A DNA stretch of 64,000 nt, from positions 62,001-126,000 of the forward strand of contig CAVZRW010000016.1 in assembly GCA_963777855.1 (NCBI GenBank), given 5' to 3'. The stretch's first letter is position 1. Each line of letters opens with the position of its first letter. Both the position numbers and the translations under genes were made by a program. This DNA is from Prado023 sp963777855. GTDB taxonomy: Bacteria > Actinomycetota > Actinomycetes > S36-B12 > CAIYMF01. Positions 10,238 to 19,659 of this stretch are shown piece after piece. A model generated the notes under the pieces. It ran no database searches. It was not told the origin of the DNA and saw only the letters and a program-made list of their open reading frames with translations.

Positions 10238-10911
10238 CTACGCGGGGTTGGCAGCCGCCTCGTCGCAGTACAGCGTCTGGTCGGGCTGGCCGATCCGGGA
10301 GGCGGGGATCGCGGGGTCCCCGGCCCGCAGCTGGCGCAGCGACTGGCCCTTGTCCGAGCCGGTGACCAGCCACAGCACTGCGCTGGCCCGTGCGATACCC
10401 GGGTAGGTCAGGGTCATCCGGCGGCGGCCCTGGTACTCGCCGGTCAGGGCCACGTCGGCGTCGTTGACGGCCAGCACCGGGTCGCCGGGGATGAGCGAGG
10501 CGGTGTGGCCGTCGGCGCCGAGGCCGAGGTGCACCAGGTCGATCACCGCCGGCAGCGCGGCCGCGTAGGCGACCGCCGCGGAGTCGAGGTCGGGGGCCTC
10601 GACGGGCATGGGCCAGCACCCGCGCGGGGCACCCCGGCGGCAGGGAGGCGCGCAGGCCGGCGAGGTTGCGCAGCGGGGTCGTCGGCGGGGCCGATCCGCT
10701 CGTCGACCTGCAGGATCGTGGTGTCAGCCCATGGCATGTCGAGCCCCCCGAGGGCGGCGAGCATCCGCCACGGGCTGCGCCCGCCGGAGACGGCGAGCGT
10801 GAACGAGCCGTGGTCGGCCACGGCTGCGCGCGCCCGGTCGGCGAGCTCGGCGGCGGCGGACTCGGCGGCCTGCTCGGCGGTGGGGGCGACGGTCACCCGC
10901 AGGGCGCTCAC
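10238..10911 (-). CDS. pgl: 6-phosphogluconolactonase (two frameshifts)
   Basis: Hydrolyses 6-phosphogluconolactone, second step of the oxidative pentose phosphate pathway. The N-terminal part has FTLAVSGGRSPWRMLAAL and TTILQVDERIGPADDP; the C-terminal part has LVHLGLGADGHTASLIPGDP. These lie in different frames. Two extra cytosines, near 10675 and 10607, restore a continuous 223-residue protein via LRNLAGLRASLPPG and VLAMPVEAPDLDSAAV. GTG start at 10911 overlaps the gnd stop (GTGA). Last gene of the zwf-gnd-pgl operon. Two indels in a core gene argue for sequence error rather than loss. Confidence 0.85.
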
Positions 10912-11955
10912 GGCGTCGGGCCGTGCGGCTTCTCGACGTGGCCGCCGAACTCGCGGCGCATCGCCGACAGCACCTTGTTGGCGAAGGCGGCCGAGCCCTG
11001 GGAGTCGAAGCGGGACTGCAGCGCCGCCGTCAGCACCGGCGCGGGCACCCCCTCGTCGATGGCGGCCACGGCGGTCCACCGGCCCTCGCCGGAGTCCGAC
11101 ACCCGGCCGGAGAGCTCGGCCAGCTCGGGGGACGCGTGCAGCGCGGAGGCGGTCAGGTCCAGCAACCAGGAGCCGACCACCGACCCGCGCCGCCACAGCT
11201 CGGTGATCGCCGGCAGGTCGAGGGTGTACTGGTAGTGCTCGGGGTGCTCGAGGGGTGCGGTCTCGGCGTCGGCGGCGCGTGGGCGGGCCCCGGCGTCGGC
11301 GTTCGCGAGGATGTTCAGGCCCTCGGCGTAGGCGGCCATGAGGCCGTACTCGATGCCGTTGTGCACCATCTTCACGAAGTGCCCGGCCCCGTTCGGGCCG
11401 CAGTGCAGCCAGCCGGCCTCACCGGGCTCGGGCTCGCCGGTGCGACCGCGGGTGCGCGGTGCCGCCGCGACCCCGGGGGCCAGCGAGGCCCAGATCGGCT
11501 CCAGCGCGCCCCACCGGCTCCGGCTCTCCGCCGATCATCAGGCAGTAGCCGCGCTCGGCGCCCCAGACCCCGCCGCTGGTGCCGCAGTCGATGTGGTGGA
11601 TGCCGCGCTCGCGCAGCGCGGAGGCGTGGCGCAGGTCGTCGGTGTAGTGGGTGTTGCCCCCGTCGATGATCACGTCGCCGGGTTCGAGGACCTCGGCCAG
11701 GGCGGCGATCGTCGCATCGGTGATCCGCCCGGCCGGGACCATCACCCAGACCGCGCGCGGGGCGGGCAGGGTCGCGGCGAGCTCGGCCAGCGTCGCAGCG
11801 CCAGTGGCCCCCTCGGCCACGAGCGCGTCGATCGCCGCCGGGTCGATGTCGTGCACCACTGCGCTGTGGCCGTCGGCGAGCAGCCGGCGCACCAGGTTCG
11901 CGCCCATCCGGCCGAGGCCGACCATCCCGAGGGTCATCGGCTGCTGCGTGGTCAT
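10908..11955 (-). CDS. gnd: 6-phosphogluconate dehydrogenase, decarboxylating, short type (one frameshift)
   Basis: Oxidises 6-phosphogluconate to ribulose 5-phosphate. N-terminal Rossmann fold LGMVGLGRMGANLVRRLL, substrate region DCGTSGGVWGAERGYCLMIG and catalytic helix GHFVKMVHNGIEYGLMAAYA. One extra base near 11505 interrupts after GGEPEPVG; removal gives ALEPIWASLAPG and a 348-residue product, the size of the short GntZ-like class. Start at 11955 (MTTQQPMTLG) follows GGAG. Lies 88 bases after zwf and overlaps pgl by GTGA. The coenzyme (NAD or NADP) is not settled by what I can see. Confidence 0.9.
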
Positions 11956-12043
11956 CGGCGCTCCTTGGAGGGGGTGGTGCGGGTGGCGGGGCTTCGGCGG
12001 GAACCGGCGGGGTGGTCGGTGGGCGAGCCGGCTCCGACGCGGC

Positions 12044-13663
12044 CTACGGCGTGGGCTGCTCCGGATCGTGCCAGTGGTCGTCACCGGTCAGCGCGTCGGC
12101 CTCGGCCGGGCCCCACGAGCCGGGCTCGTAGCGGTACACCGGGCCGGGCTGGTCCAGGGCCGGTTGCACCACCCGCCAGGTGCACTCGACGGCGTCCTGA
12201 CGGGCGAACCGGCGCGCGTCGCCGGCGATCGCGTCGCCGAGCAGCCGCTCGTAGGGCTGGCGGCGGGTGCCCAGGCTGCGGCTGAAGTCGACGGAGAGGT
12301 CCACCGGCTGGGCGATCAGCTCCGGGCCGGGCTTCTTGGCCTGCACCGTCATCGTCACGCCGTCGTCGTTGCCCAACCGGAAGCGGATCAGGTTCGCGTG
12401 CGGGCCTGGCAGGTCCGGTTCGGCGAAGAGCATCCGAGGCGGCTCGCGCAGCTCGACCACGGCCTCGAGCGCGGCCCCGCCCAGGGACTTGCCCGCGCGG
12501 ACGAAGAACGGCACTCCGGACCAGCGCCACGAGTCGATCTCGAAGCGGCAGGCGACGTAGGTCTCCACGGTGGAGTCCGCGGCGACACCGCGCTCGTCGA
12601 GGTACCCGTCGTACTGGCCGCGTACGACCGAGGCGGCGTCCAGCGGTCGCATGGCGCGGAACACCTTGACCTTCTCGTCGCGCATGGAGTCGGCCTCGGG
12701 GCTCACCGGGGGTTCCATGGCCAGGATCGCGATCACCTGCAGCAGGTGGTTCTGGACGACATCGCGCAGCGCGCCCACGCCCTCGTAGAACGCACCGCGG
12801 CCCTCGACGCCGAACGGCTCGGCCATGGTGACCTGCACGCTGCGCACGTAGTTGCGGTTCCAGATCGGCTCGAGGAACGTGTTGGCGAACCGGAAGACCA
12901 GCAGGTCCTCGACCGACTCCTTGCCCAGGTAGTGGTCGATGCGGAAGATGTGCGCCTCGTCGAAGTGCTGGTGCAGCAGCTGGTTCAGCGCGACTGCGGA
13001 GTCCAGGTTGCGGCCGAACGGCTTCTCCACGATGATCCGCGAGCCCTGGTTCAGGCCCTCGCGGGACAGGCCCTCGATCACGGTGGGGAACAGGGTCGGC
13101 GGGATCGCCAGGTAGAACGCGGGCCGGGTGGCGCCGAGGCGCGCGAGCTCGGCGCGCAGGCGGGCGAAGGTGGCCTCGTCGGAGTAGTCCCCGCCGACGA
13201 GGCTGATCCGCGAAGCCAGGTCATCGACGATGGCCGGGTCGGCGTCCGGCACGGTCGCGGCCACGGCCTCGCGGACGTGGGCCCGGAAGCGCTCGTCGTC
13301 CCAACCCGAGCGGGCGATGCCCACGACCGGGATCTCGAGGTTGCCGCGGGCGAGCATCTGGTAGATCGCGGAGAAGAGCTTCTTGCGGGCCAGGTCGCCG
13401 GTGGCCCCGAACAGCACGAGCGCGTCGGAGTGCTCGGGGGTGGAGTTGGCGGCGGGGGCGTCTGCGGTGGAGTGCGTTGGGGCGGGTACGGGGGTCGCCG
13501 CTGTGGGGTCGGCGGTGGGGTCCGCGTGCGCGGGGGTTGCCTGGCCGGTGGGGTCGGCGTCGCGTGGGCCTGTTGGGTAGGCGGTGGGGTCCGTGGTGAG
13601 TGGGTCGGCCGTGGGGTCGGCGTGCGCGGCCACGTCCGCGGCCGTGGTGGTGTGCGCGTCCAT
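12044..13663 (-). CDS. zwf: Glucose-6-phosphate dehydrogenase with repetitive N-terminal extension
   Basis: First, committed enzyme of the oxidative pentose phosphate pathway. Motifs: coenzyme-binding LVLFGATGDLARKKLFSAIY, IVEKPFGRNLDSA, and active-site RIDHYLGKESVEDLL with the catalytic histidine region. Intact, 539 residues. The first 60 or so residues (start 13663 after GAGGAGG) are low-complexity Asp-Pro-Thr-Ala repeats not present in usual Zwf proteins of about 490-510 residues; a start just before HSDALVLFGATG would give the usual length, but the codon bias in the extension and its good ribosome-binding site favour the long form. Heads the operon zwf-gnd-pgl and probably supplies NADPH. 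Confidence 0.93.
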   Translation of the reverse strand: MDAHTTTAADVAAHADPTADPLTTDPTAYPTGPRDADPTGQATPAHADPTADPTAATPVPAPTHSTADAPAANSTPEHSDALVLFGATGDLARKKLFSAIYQMLARGNLEIPVVGIARSGWDDERFRAHVREAVAATVPDADPAIVDDLASRISLVGGDYSDEATFARLRAELARLGATRPAFYLAIPPTLFPTVIEGLSREGLNQGSRIIVEKPFGRNLDSAVALNQLLHQHFDEAHIFRIDHYLGKESVEDLLVFRFANTFLEPIWNRNYVRSVQVTMAEPFGVEGRGAFYEGVGALRDVVQNHLLQVIAILAMEPPVSPEADSMRDEKVKVFRAMRPLDAASVVRGQYDGYLDERGVAADSTVETYVACRFEIDSWRWSGVPFFVRAGKSLGGAALEAVVELREPPRMLFAEPDLPGPHANLIRFRLGNDDGVTMTVQAKKPGPELIAQPVDLSVDFSRSLGTRRQPYERLLGDAIAGDARRFARQDAVECTWRVVQPALDQPGPVYRYEPGSWGPAEADALTGDDHWHDPEQPTP

Positions 13664-13929
13664 GGCCCTCCTCGGGTGATGTCGTCGACTCGAACCACGG
13701 CGCGCGTGCGCCCATTCCCGCCGCGCCTCGGCCGCGGGCGCTCCGCCGGTCGGCCACCGTGCCCTCGGCCGTGGCGCGACCCTGTCCACGCCGGGCCGCT
13801 GCACGTGGGCTGCGGCGGTCCGGCCCCGTTGGCTGCTGTCGTCCGACTCATCCGCATTCTGCTCGAAAGGCGGGCCGGAAATGCGGATCGCACCGGGGTG
13901 AGGCGCCGCGAAGAAGGAGGACTGGGGCC

Positions 13930-14055
13930 GCAGAGGCCCAGGCGGGGCGGGTGCGGGCGGGGCGGGGCCAGGGCGGGGCGGGCGCGGGCGGGGCGGGCGC
14001 GGGAGGGGCGGGCGCGGGCGGGGCGAGGCGGGCGCGGACGGGGCGAGGGGGCAGC
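13930..14055. repeat. GC-only tandem repeat in the zwf / histidine kinase spacer
   Basis: The 520-base divergent spacer 13664-14183 holds a block made of G and C with few exceptions, built from imperfect copies of GCGGGCGGGGCGGGC. Elsewhere in the spacer an 8-base inverted repeat (13851-13858 with 13880-13887, 21-base gap) lies on the zwf side and could be an operator. No gene is visible in the spacer. Confidence 0.7.
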
Positions 14056-14183
14056 AGCGGCCGGGTGCCGCGGGAGCGGTGCAGCGCCGCAGGCCCCGGA
14101 TACCGCCGGTGCAGTACGCCGCCGCGGCAGGTACCGCACGTGGGGGACGCGGGCCCGGGCCACGGCGACCTAAAGTCTGGGCC

Positions 14184-15443
14184 ATGACCTGGTCGGCTGA
14201 CGTGCGCGGGTGGGCGCATGCCCATCCCCGCGTGGCTGACGTGCTGGTGGCGGTGCTCGTGGCCCTGCCGGCCCTGCTCGTCCCGGCGGACGCTCCCTCC
14301 GGGCTGGCCACATCGACGCCGCTGACGGGGGCGCTGATCCTCGCCGCGTGCGCGGCGCTCGTCGTGCGGCGTGATCACCCCCTCGCGGTGTGGGTGGTCA
14401 CGCTGGGGATCTGCCTGGTCACCATCGCGGTCACCGATGGCCCCTCCGGCACGATCTTCCCGGTCCTCGTGGCCCTCTACACGTACGCGGTGACAGCCCG
14501 GCGGGGCCCCGCGGTCCGGGCAGGCGCGCTGACCGCCGTCCTGGTGATCGGCGCCCTGGGCGTGGTGGACGGCTGGCAGACCCCGACCACGTACGTCGTG
14601 TTCGCGTGGAGCGCCCTGGCCGTGGCCATCGGGATCGCGGTGCAGAACGCGCGGGCGGTCGTGGCCGCGGCGCAGGAGCGCGCCCGCGCGGCCGAGGAGA
14701 GCCGCGAGGAGGAGGCCCTGCGCCGGGTGGCCGAGGAGCGGTTGCGGATCGCGCGCGAGCTGCACGACGCGGTGGCCCACCACGTGTCGGTGATCAACGT
14801 GCAGGCCGGCGTGGCCGCACACCTGATGGACACCGACCCGGCGGCGGCCAGGGCGGCGCTGGGCGTGGTGCGCACGGCCGGCCAGGAGGTGATCGGCGAG
14901 ATGCGCGCGATGGTGGGCCTGCTGCGCAACGGTGAGCAGGGCGTGGAGGTGGCGCCGGTGCCCGGCCTCGAGCAGGTCGACGAGTTGATCGCCCGGACCC
15001 GGGCGGCCGGCCTCGACGTCGAGCTGATCGAGCGCGGGGCACGCGCCGAGCTGCCGACCACCGTGGGGCTGACCGCCTACCGGGTGCTGCAGGAGGCACT
15101 GACCAACGCGGCCAAGCACGGCCGCGGTCGGGCCCTGGTCATCATCGATCGTGCGCCGACGGGTGTGGTCATCGAGGTGCGCAATCGTGCGGCGGCTCCG
15201 GTGCCCAGCGGCGTGGGCGGGAAGACGACCCCGGGTGGGCACGCCACCCCGGGCGGGCATGCGACCCCGGGCGAGCGGGCGACCGCGGGCGTGAGTGGGA
15301 CCGGTACCTCGGCGCTCCCGGCCGCCGGCCACGGCCTGGTCGGGATGCGCGAGCGGGTCGAGGCGGCGGGCGGCACCCTCAGGCTGACGGCCGGCCCGGA
15401 GTTCGTGGTGCACGCCGAGATCCCCATCGGAGGTGGCTGGTGA
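14184..15443 (+). CDS. Sensor histidine kinase (HisKA_3 / NarL-partner type)
   Basis: Membrane sensor kinase of 419 residues. Residues 1-160 hold about five hydrophobic segments. The dimerisation/phosphoacceptor helix reads RIARELHDAVAHHVSVI with the histidine near 194. The ATPase domain shows ALTNAAKHGRG (N box) and GHGLVGMRERVEAAGG (G box). A glycine/proline/threonine repeat (TPGGHATPGGHATPG) is inserted between them, in the ATP-lid region. A TAAAGT -10-like hexamer ends 7 bases before the ATG, so the message may be leaderless. Overlaps the response regulator by GTGA (15440). Probable control of the following ABC transporter is inferred from position. Confidence 0.92.
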   Translation: MTWSADVRGWAHAHPRVADVLVAVLVALPALLVPADAPSGLATSTPLTGALILAACAALVVRRDHPLAVWVVTLGICLVTIAVTDGPSGTIFPVLVALYTYAVTARRGPAVRAGALTAVLVIGALGVVDGWQTPTTYVVFAWSALAVAIGIAVQNARAVVAAAQERARAAEESREEEALRRVAEERLRIARELHDAVAHHVSVINVQAGVAAHLMDTDPAAARAALGVVRTAGQEVIGEMRAMVGLLRNGEQGVEVAPVPGLEQVDELIARTRAAGLDVELIERGARAELPTTVGLTAYRVLQEALTNAAKHGRGRALVIIDRAPTGVVIEVRNRAAAPVPSGVGGKTTPGGHATPGGHATPGERATAGVSGTGTSALPAAGHGLVGMRERVEAAGGTLRLTAGPEFVVHAEIPIGGGW

Positions 15444-16126
15444 TCCGCGTGCTGCTCGCCGACGACCAGGCGCTGATCCGGGCGGGGTTCGCGGCACTGG
15501 TCGGGTCCGCGCGCCGACCTGCGAGGTGGTCGGCGAGGCCGTCGACGGCGCGGACGCCGTGCGCCAGTGCCGCGACGCTGCGCCCGGACGTCGTGCTCAT
15601 GGACATCCGGATGCCCGACGCTCGACGGCCTGCAGCGCCACCGAGCAGATCACCGCGCGATCCGGAGCTGGACGGGGTGCGCGTCCTGGTGCTGACCACG
15701 TTCGAGGCCGACGACTACGTGCTGGCCGCGCTGCGCGCCGGGGCGTCCGGGTTCCTGGGCAAGGACGTCGAGCCCCAGCCGAGCTCCTCGACGGCGATCC
15801 GGGTCGTCGCCGCCGGGGAGTCGCTGCTGTCGCCGCGGGCCACGCGCGCCCTCATCGCCCGGCTACCTCGCCCAGCCGCCGATGGCGCCGCTGACGCGAC
15901 CTCGGCGACGGCGCGCTGGCGGTGCTCACCGAGCGCGAGCGGGAGGTCGTGGCGCTCGTCGGGCGCGGCATGAGCAACGAGCAGATCGCGGCGGAGCTGT
16001 TGCTCTCGCCGCTGACCGTCAAGACGCACGTGAACCGGGCCATGGCCAAGCTCGGCGCCCGCGACCGGGCCCAGCTGGTCGTGCTGGCCTACCAGAGCGG
16101 CCTGGTGCGCGCCGGGCGAGGACTGA
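15440..16126 (+). pseudogene. NarL/LuxR-type response regulator, several frameshifts
   Basis: The receiver domain starts cleanly (VIRVLLADDQALIRAGFAAL) and the phosphoacceptor region RPDVVLMDIRMPD and the switch lysine region ASGFLGKDV are visible, but at least five indels between about 15505 and 15665 and more near 15785-15915 scatter them over three frames. The C-terminal helix-turn-helix (VLTEREREVVALVGRGMSNE, then LSPLTVKTHVNRAM) is intact; a further indel near 16112 precedes the likely stop at 16124. Cognate regulator of the upstream kinase. The dense indels coincide with those in the next gene, so I take them as local sequence error, but true decay cannot be excluded. Confidence 0.8.
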
Positions 16127-16291
16127 GGCGGCTACCGCACCGCGCAGGCCCCCGCACCCGCTGGCGCGTGACGACGTACCGCGGCCGCAGTAGGCCGAAG
16201 CGCCCGCATGCGATGGACGCGACGACGCAGCCCGCGGGAGCAGCCGCGAGCAGTGCTCGCCGGAGGTCCCGGCCAGCCCGCCGGAGCCACC

Positions 16292-17249
16292 ATGATCGAG
16301 GTCAGCTACCTCACCAAGCGGTACGGCGACGTGACCGCCGTCGACGACATGACGCTTCACCGTCCAGCCCGGGATCGTGACCGGCTTCCTCGGCCCCAAC
16401 GGCGCCGGCAAGTCCACGACGATGCGCATGATCCTCGGCCTGGACCGGCCCACCTCGGGCCGGCCACCGTCAACGGCCGGCCCTACGCCGAGGCGCCGCG
16501 CACCGCTGGCCGAGGTCGGTGCCCTGCTCGAGGCCAAGGCGTTCGACACGGGCCGCTCGGCGCGCAACCACCTGCTGCGCCCTGGGGGCCACGATCGGCG
16601 TCGGCCGCGCGCGCGTCGACGAGGTGCTCGAGGTCGTCGGCCTGGCCGACGTCGCCAGCAAGCGGCGCGGGCGGGTTCTCCCTCGGCATGGGCCAGCGGC
16701 TCGGCATCGCCACCGCGCTGCTCGGCGACCCGCAGACCGTCATGCTCGACGAGCCGGTCAACGGCCTCGACCCCGACGGCATCCACGTGGATCCGCGCGC
16801 CTGCTCAAGGAGCTGGCCGCCGAGGGCCGCACCGTCTTCGTCTCCTCGCACCTGATGAGCGAGATGGAGCTGACCGCCGACCACCTGGTCGTCGTCGGCC
16901 GCGGCCGGGTGCTCGCCGACGTCTCGATGGCCGACTTCATCGCCGCCTCGGCGCAGCAACGCCGTGCGGGTCGTCTCCCCGGACGCCGCGCGGCTGCGCG
17001 CAGCTGCTCGCCGGCCGCCGGCGTCACGGTCACCTCGCGGAGCCCGGGCCAGCTGGAGATCACCGGGGTGCCGCGCCTCGCGCGTCGGCGAGCTCGCCGC
17101 CCGGCGAGGGCATCGTCCTCCACGAGCTCGTCGACCCGGCCCCCTCGCTGGAGGAGGCGTTCATGGAGCTGACCCGCGACGCCGTGGAGTACCACGGCTC
17201 GACCGACCCGACCCCCTCGACCCCCACCACCGGAAGGACGGCAGCCTGA
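16292..17249 (+). pseudogene. ABC transporter ATP-binding protein, many frameshifts
   Basis: ABC-2 type ATPase. Walker A GFLGPNGAGKSTTMRMILGL, signature-like FSLGMGQRLGIATALL, Walker B TVMLDEPVNGLDPDGI and H-loop FVSSHLMSEMELTADH can all be read, but in different frames. I count at least eight indels (near 16353, 16460, 16500, 16580, 16675, 16788, 16800, 16965 and beyond). Start ATG at 16292 (MIEVSYLTKRYGDVTAVDDM); the C-terminus LEEAFMELTRDAVEYHG is in frame to the stop at 17247, which overlaps the permease start (TGATG). With errors removed it would be about 310 residues, normal for the family. Confidence 0.82.
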
Positions 17250-18097
17250 TGAGCGCCACCACCCTCGACGCCCCGCCCGCGCGCACCGATGCGCCGGCCC
17301 CGGCCCGCACCACCACCGCCCGCGTCGTGCTCAGCGAGTGGATCAAGCTGCGCACCCTGCGCTCCACCTGGCTGACCATCGGGTCGATCCTGTTGGCCAT
17401 GGTCGCCTTCGGCCTGATCTCTGCGTTGACCGCCAGCGGCCAGGTCGAGGTCTCCGACGCCCAGGGCGGCCCGCCCGGGTTCGCGGGCTCCGACCCCGTC
17501 TCCACCGTGCTCTCCGGGGCGAACTTCGCGGTGCTGATCGTCGCGGTGCTCGGGGCCATCGTCGGGGCCCGCGAGTACACCACCGGGATGATCCGCACCA
17601 CCCTGGCCGCCGTGCCGCGCAGGCTGCCCGTGCTGTGGGGCAAGCTCGTGACGTTCGTCGGTGTGCTGACCCCCACGGTGATCCTCGGGGTGCTGGTGTC
17701 GTTCGTGGCGGGGATGGCGATCCTCGACGCCGGGGGAGCGGCCACCCTCGCGTGGTCCGACGACGGTGTTGCCCGCGCGGTACTGGGCACGGCGGTCTAC
17801 CTGGTGGCCCTGGGCGTGATCGGGGTTGCGCTGGGCATCCTGCTGCGGGGCACGGCCGCGGCGATCGGCACCGTGATCGGGGCCGTGCTGTTCGTGCCCA
17901 CGCTGGCCTCGGCGCTGCTGCCCGACAGCTGGGACGGGGTGCTGAAGTACCTGCCCTCCAACGCCGGGATGGCCTTCACCTCGGTGGAGCCCGGCGACTC
18001 GTTGCTCACCCCGGGTGCGGGCATGGCGGTCCTGGCCGCGTGGGTGCTGCTCGCCGTCGGCGGGGCCGCGCTCGCGCTGCTGCGCCGGGACGCCTGA
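17249..18097 (+). CDS. ABC-2 type transporter permease
   Basis: Intact 282-residue membrane protein with about six hydrophobic segments (around residues 42-62, 88-110, 135-160, 170-190, 200-225, 250-278) and the cytoplasmic ARVVLSEWIKLRTLRSTWLT segment typical of ABC-2 permeases in two-component/efflux operons. A GAREYTTGMIRTTLAAVPRR loop resembles permeases of antibiotic- or bacitracin-type exporters. Start ATG overlaps the ATPase stop. Forms the membrane half of the exporter encoded with 16292-17249; substrate unknown. Confidence 0.9.
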   Translation: MSATTLDAPPARTDAPAPARTTTARVVLSEWIKLRTLRSTWLTIGSILLAMVAFGLISALTASGQVEVSDAQGGPPGFAGSDPVSTVLSGANFAVLIVAVLGAIVGAREYTTGMIRTTLAAVPRRLPVLWGKLVTFVGVLTPTVILGVLVSFVAGMAILDAGGAATLAWSDDGVARAVLGTAVYLVALGVIGVALGILLRGTAAAIGTVIGAVLFVPTLASALLPDSWDGVLKYLPSNAGMAFTSVEPGDSLLTPGAGMAVLAAWVLLAVGGAALALLRRDA

Positions 18098-18259
18098 GGC
18101 TCATGGCCCCCAGGGGCGAGGGCCGGAGCTGGACCGTGCTGCGTGGCCGGAGCTGAAATGCACAAAGCCCATCGGCCAAGTACGGTAAGGCCACCCTCGC
18201 CCCATGGGCCTGCCTCGCCGGCCAGGGGGCCTCGATCCACCCGACCGAGAGGAACGCCC

Positions 18260-18838
18260 GTGTCCGTGCTTGACGAGGTGCTGGCGGCCAACGCCGCCTA
18301 CGCCGCCACCTTCGGCGAGAAGTCCACGCTCGCCCTGCCGCCCGCCCGCAGCTTCGCGATCCTGACCTGCATGGACGCCCGGCTCGACCCGGCCAAGTAC
18401 GCGGGCCTGGCCGAGGGTGACGCCCACGTGATCCGCAACGCAGGCGGCCGCGCCAGTGACGACGCGATCCGCTCGCTGGTCATCAGCTACAAGCTGCTCG
18501 GCACCCGAGAGTGGTTCGTGATCCACCACTCGAACTGCGGCATGGAGTTCTTCACCGACGAGGTCATGCGCGGCCTGCTCGCCAACTCCCTGGAGACCGC
18601 CGCGCTGGGCCCGGAGGGGTTCACCGACGTGGGCACGGGGCCGGGGTCGGCCGAGGCCAAGTACATCGACTGGCTGACGATCAGCGACAACGCGGCGAGC
18701 GTCGCCGAGGACGTGGCGCGGATCCGCAACCACCCCCTGGTGCCGGGCTCGATCCCCATCCACGGGTTCATCTACGACGTCACCACCGGCCTGTTGGTCG
18801 AGGTGCCGGCGGCCACGGAGGCGGGCCGAGTCCGGTAA
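18260..18838 (+). CDS. Beta-class carbonic anhydrase
   Basis: Zinc enzyme interconverting CO2 and bicarbonate. Zinc ligands are visible as C37-x-D39-x-R41 in AILTCMDARLDPAKY and H90-x-x-C93 in FVIHHSNCGMEFF. Length of 192 residues and the HVIRNAGGRASDDAIRSL segment fit the small beta class common in actinobacteria. GTG start at 18260 follows AGAGGAA by 7 bases. Monocistronic as far as can be seen; it may provide bicarbonate for carboxylations or pH control. Confidence 0.93.
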   Translation: MSVLDEVLAANAAYAATFGEKSTLALPPARSFAILTCMDARLDPAKYAGLAEGDAHVIRNAGGRASDDAIRSLVISYKLLGTREWFVIHHSNCGMEFFTDEVMRGLLANSLETAALGPEGFTDVGTGPGSAEAKYIDWLTISDNAASVAEDVARIRNHPLVPGSIPIHGFIYDVTTGLLVEVPAATEAGRVR

Positions 18839-18856
18839 CCGGGCTACCCTGCGGGT

Positions 18857-19612
18857 GTGGCACACGACTCCGAGGTTGCCTCGGGCGCAGGATCAGCCGG
18901 GCCGCCCGAGCCGCATCCGGGCGAGACGCACGGGCCCGGGACCGCGAGCCGGCTGAACTGGCTGCGGGCCGGGGTGCTCGGCGCCAACGACGGCATCGTG
19001 TCGACCGCCGGCCTGGTGGTCGGCGTGGCCGGGGCCACCAGCGAACGCGGGCCGATCCTCACCGCAGGCGTGGCCGGCCTCGTCGCGGGCGCGGTGTCGA
19101 TGGCCCTCGGCGAGTACGTCTCGGTGAGCAGCCAGCGCGACAGCGAGCGCGCGACCCTGGACCGGGAGCGTTCTGAGCTGGCAGACGAGCCCGAGGCGGA
19201 GTTCGAGGAGCTCGTCGGGCTCTACCGGGCCAAGGGCCTCTCGGCGCAGACCGCGCGCACGGTGGCCGAGGAGCTCACCGCCCACGACGTGTTCGCCGCC
19301 CACGTCGACGCCGAGCTGGGCCTGGATCCCGATGGGCTGACCAACCCGTGGCACGCGGCGATCTCCTCGGCGATCGCCTTCACCCTCGGCTCGATCCTGC
19401 CCCTGCTGGCGATCGTCCTGGCGCCGGCCGACCTGCGGGTGCAGGTCACCTTCGCCCTCGTGCTGGTCGCCCTGGCCATCACCGGCACGGTGAGCGCCCA
19501 GATCGGCGGAGCCGGCCGGGCCCGTGCGGTGACGCGCCTGCTGGTCGGCGGCGCCCTGGCGATGGGCGTCACCTATGTGGTCGGCCGGATGATCGGCACC
19601 GTCGGAGCCTGA
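18857..19612 (+). CDS. VIT1/CCC1 family Fe2+/Mn2+ transporter
   Basis: Membrane protein of 251 residues. The segment LRAGVLGANDGIVSTAGLVVG followed by SMALGEYVSVSSQRDSERA is the family hallmark; five helices are expected (around 35-55, 62-82, 175-198, 203-222, 228-248) with a hydrophilic metal-binding domain (about 95-165). Members move ferrous iron or manganese out of the cytoplasm. Weak ribosome-binding site before the GTG at 18857; 18 bases after the carbonic anhydrase stop, so possibly cotranscribed. A second probable Mn/Fe exporter, GDT1-like, is at 2011. Confidence 0.9.
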   Translation: MAHDSEVASGAGSAGPPEPHPGETHGPGTASRLNWLRAGVLGANDGIVSTAGLVVGVAGATSERGPILTAGVAGLVAGAVSMALGEYVSVSSQRDSERATLDRERSELADEPEAEFEELVGLYRAKGLSAQTARTVAEELTAHDVFAAHVDAELGLDPDGLTNPWHAAISSAIAFTLGSILPLLAIVLAPADLRVQVTFALVLVALAITGTVSAQIGGAGRARAVTRLLVGGALAMGVTYVVGRMIGTVGA

Positions 19613-19659
19613 CCGACGCCACCCACGGCACCACGGCACCCAGCGGGCGCCCGGTCGAC

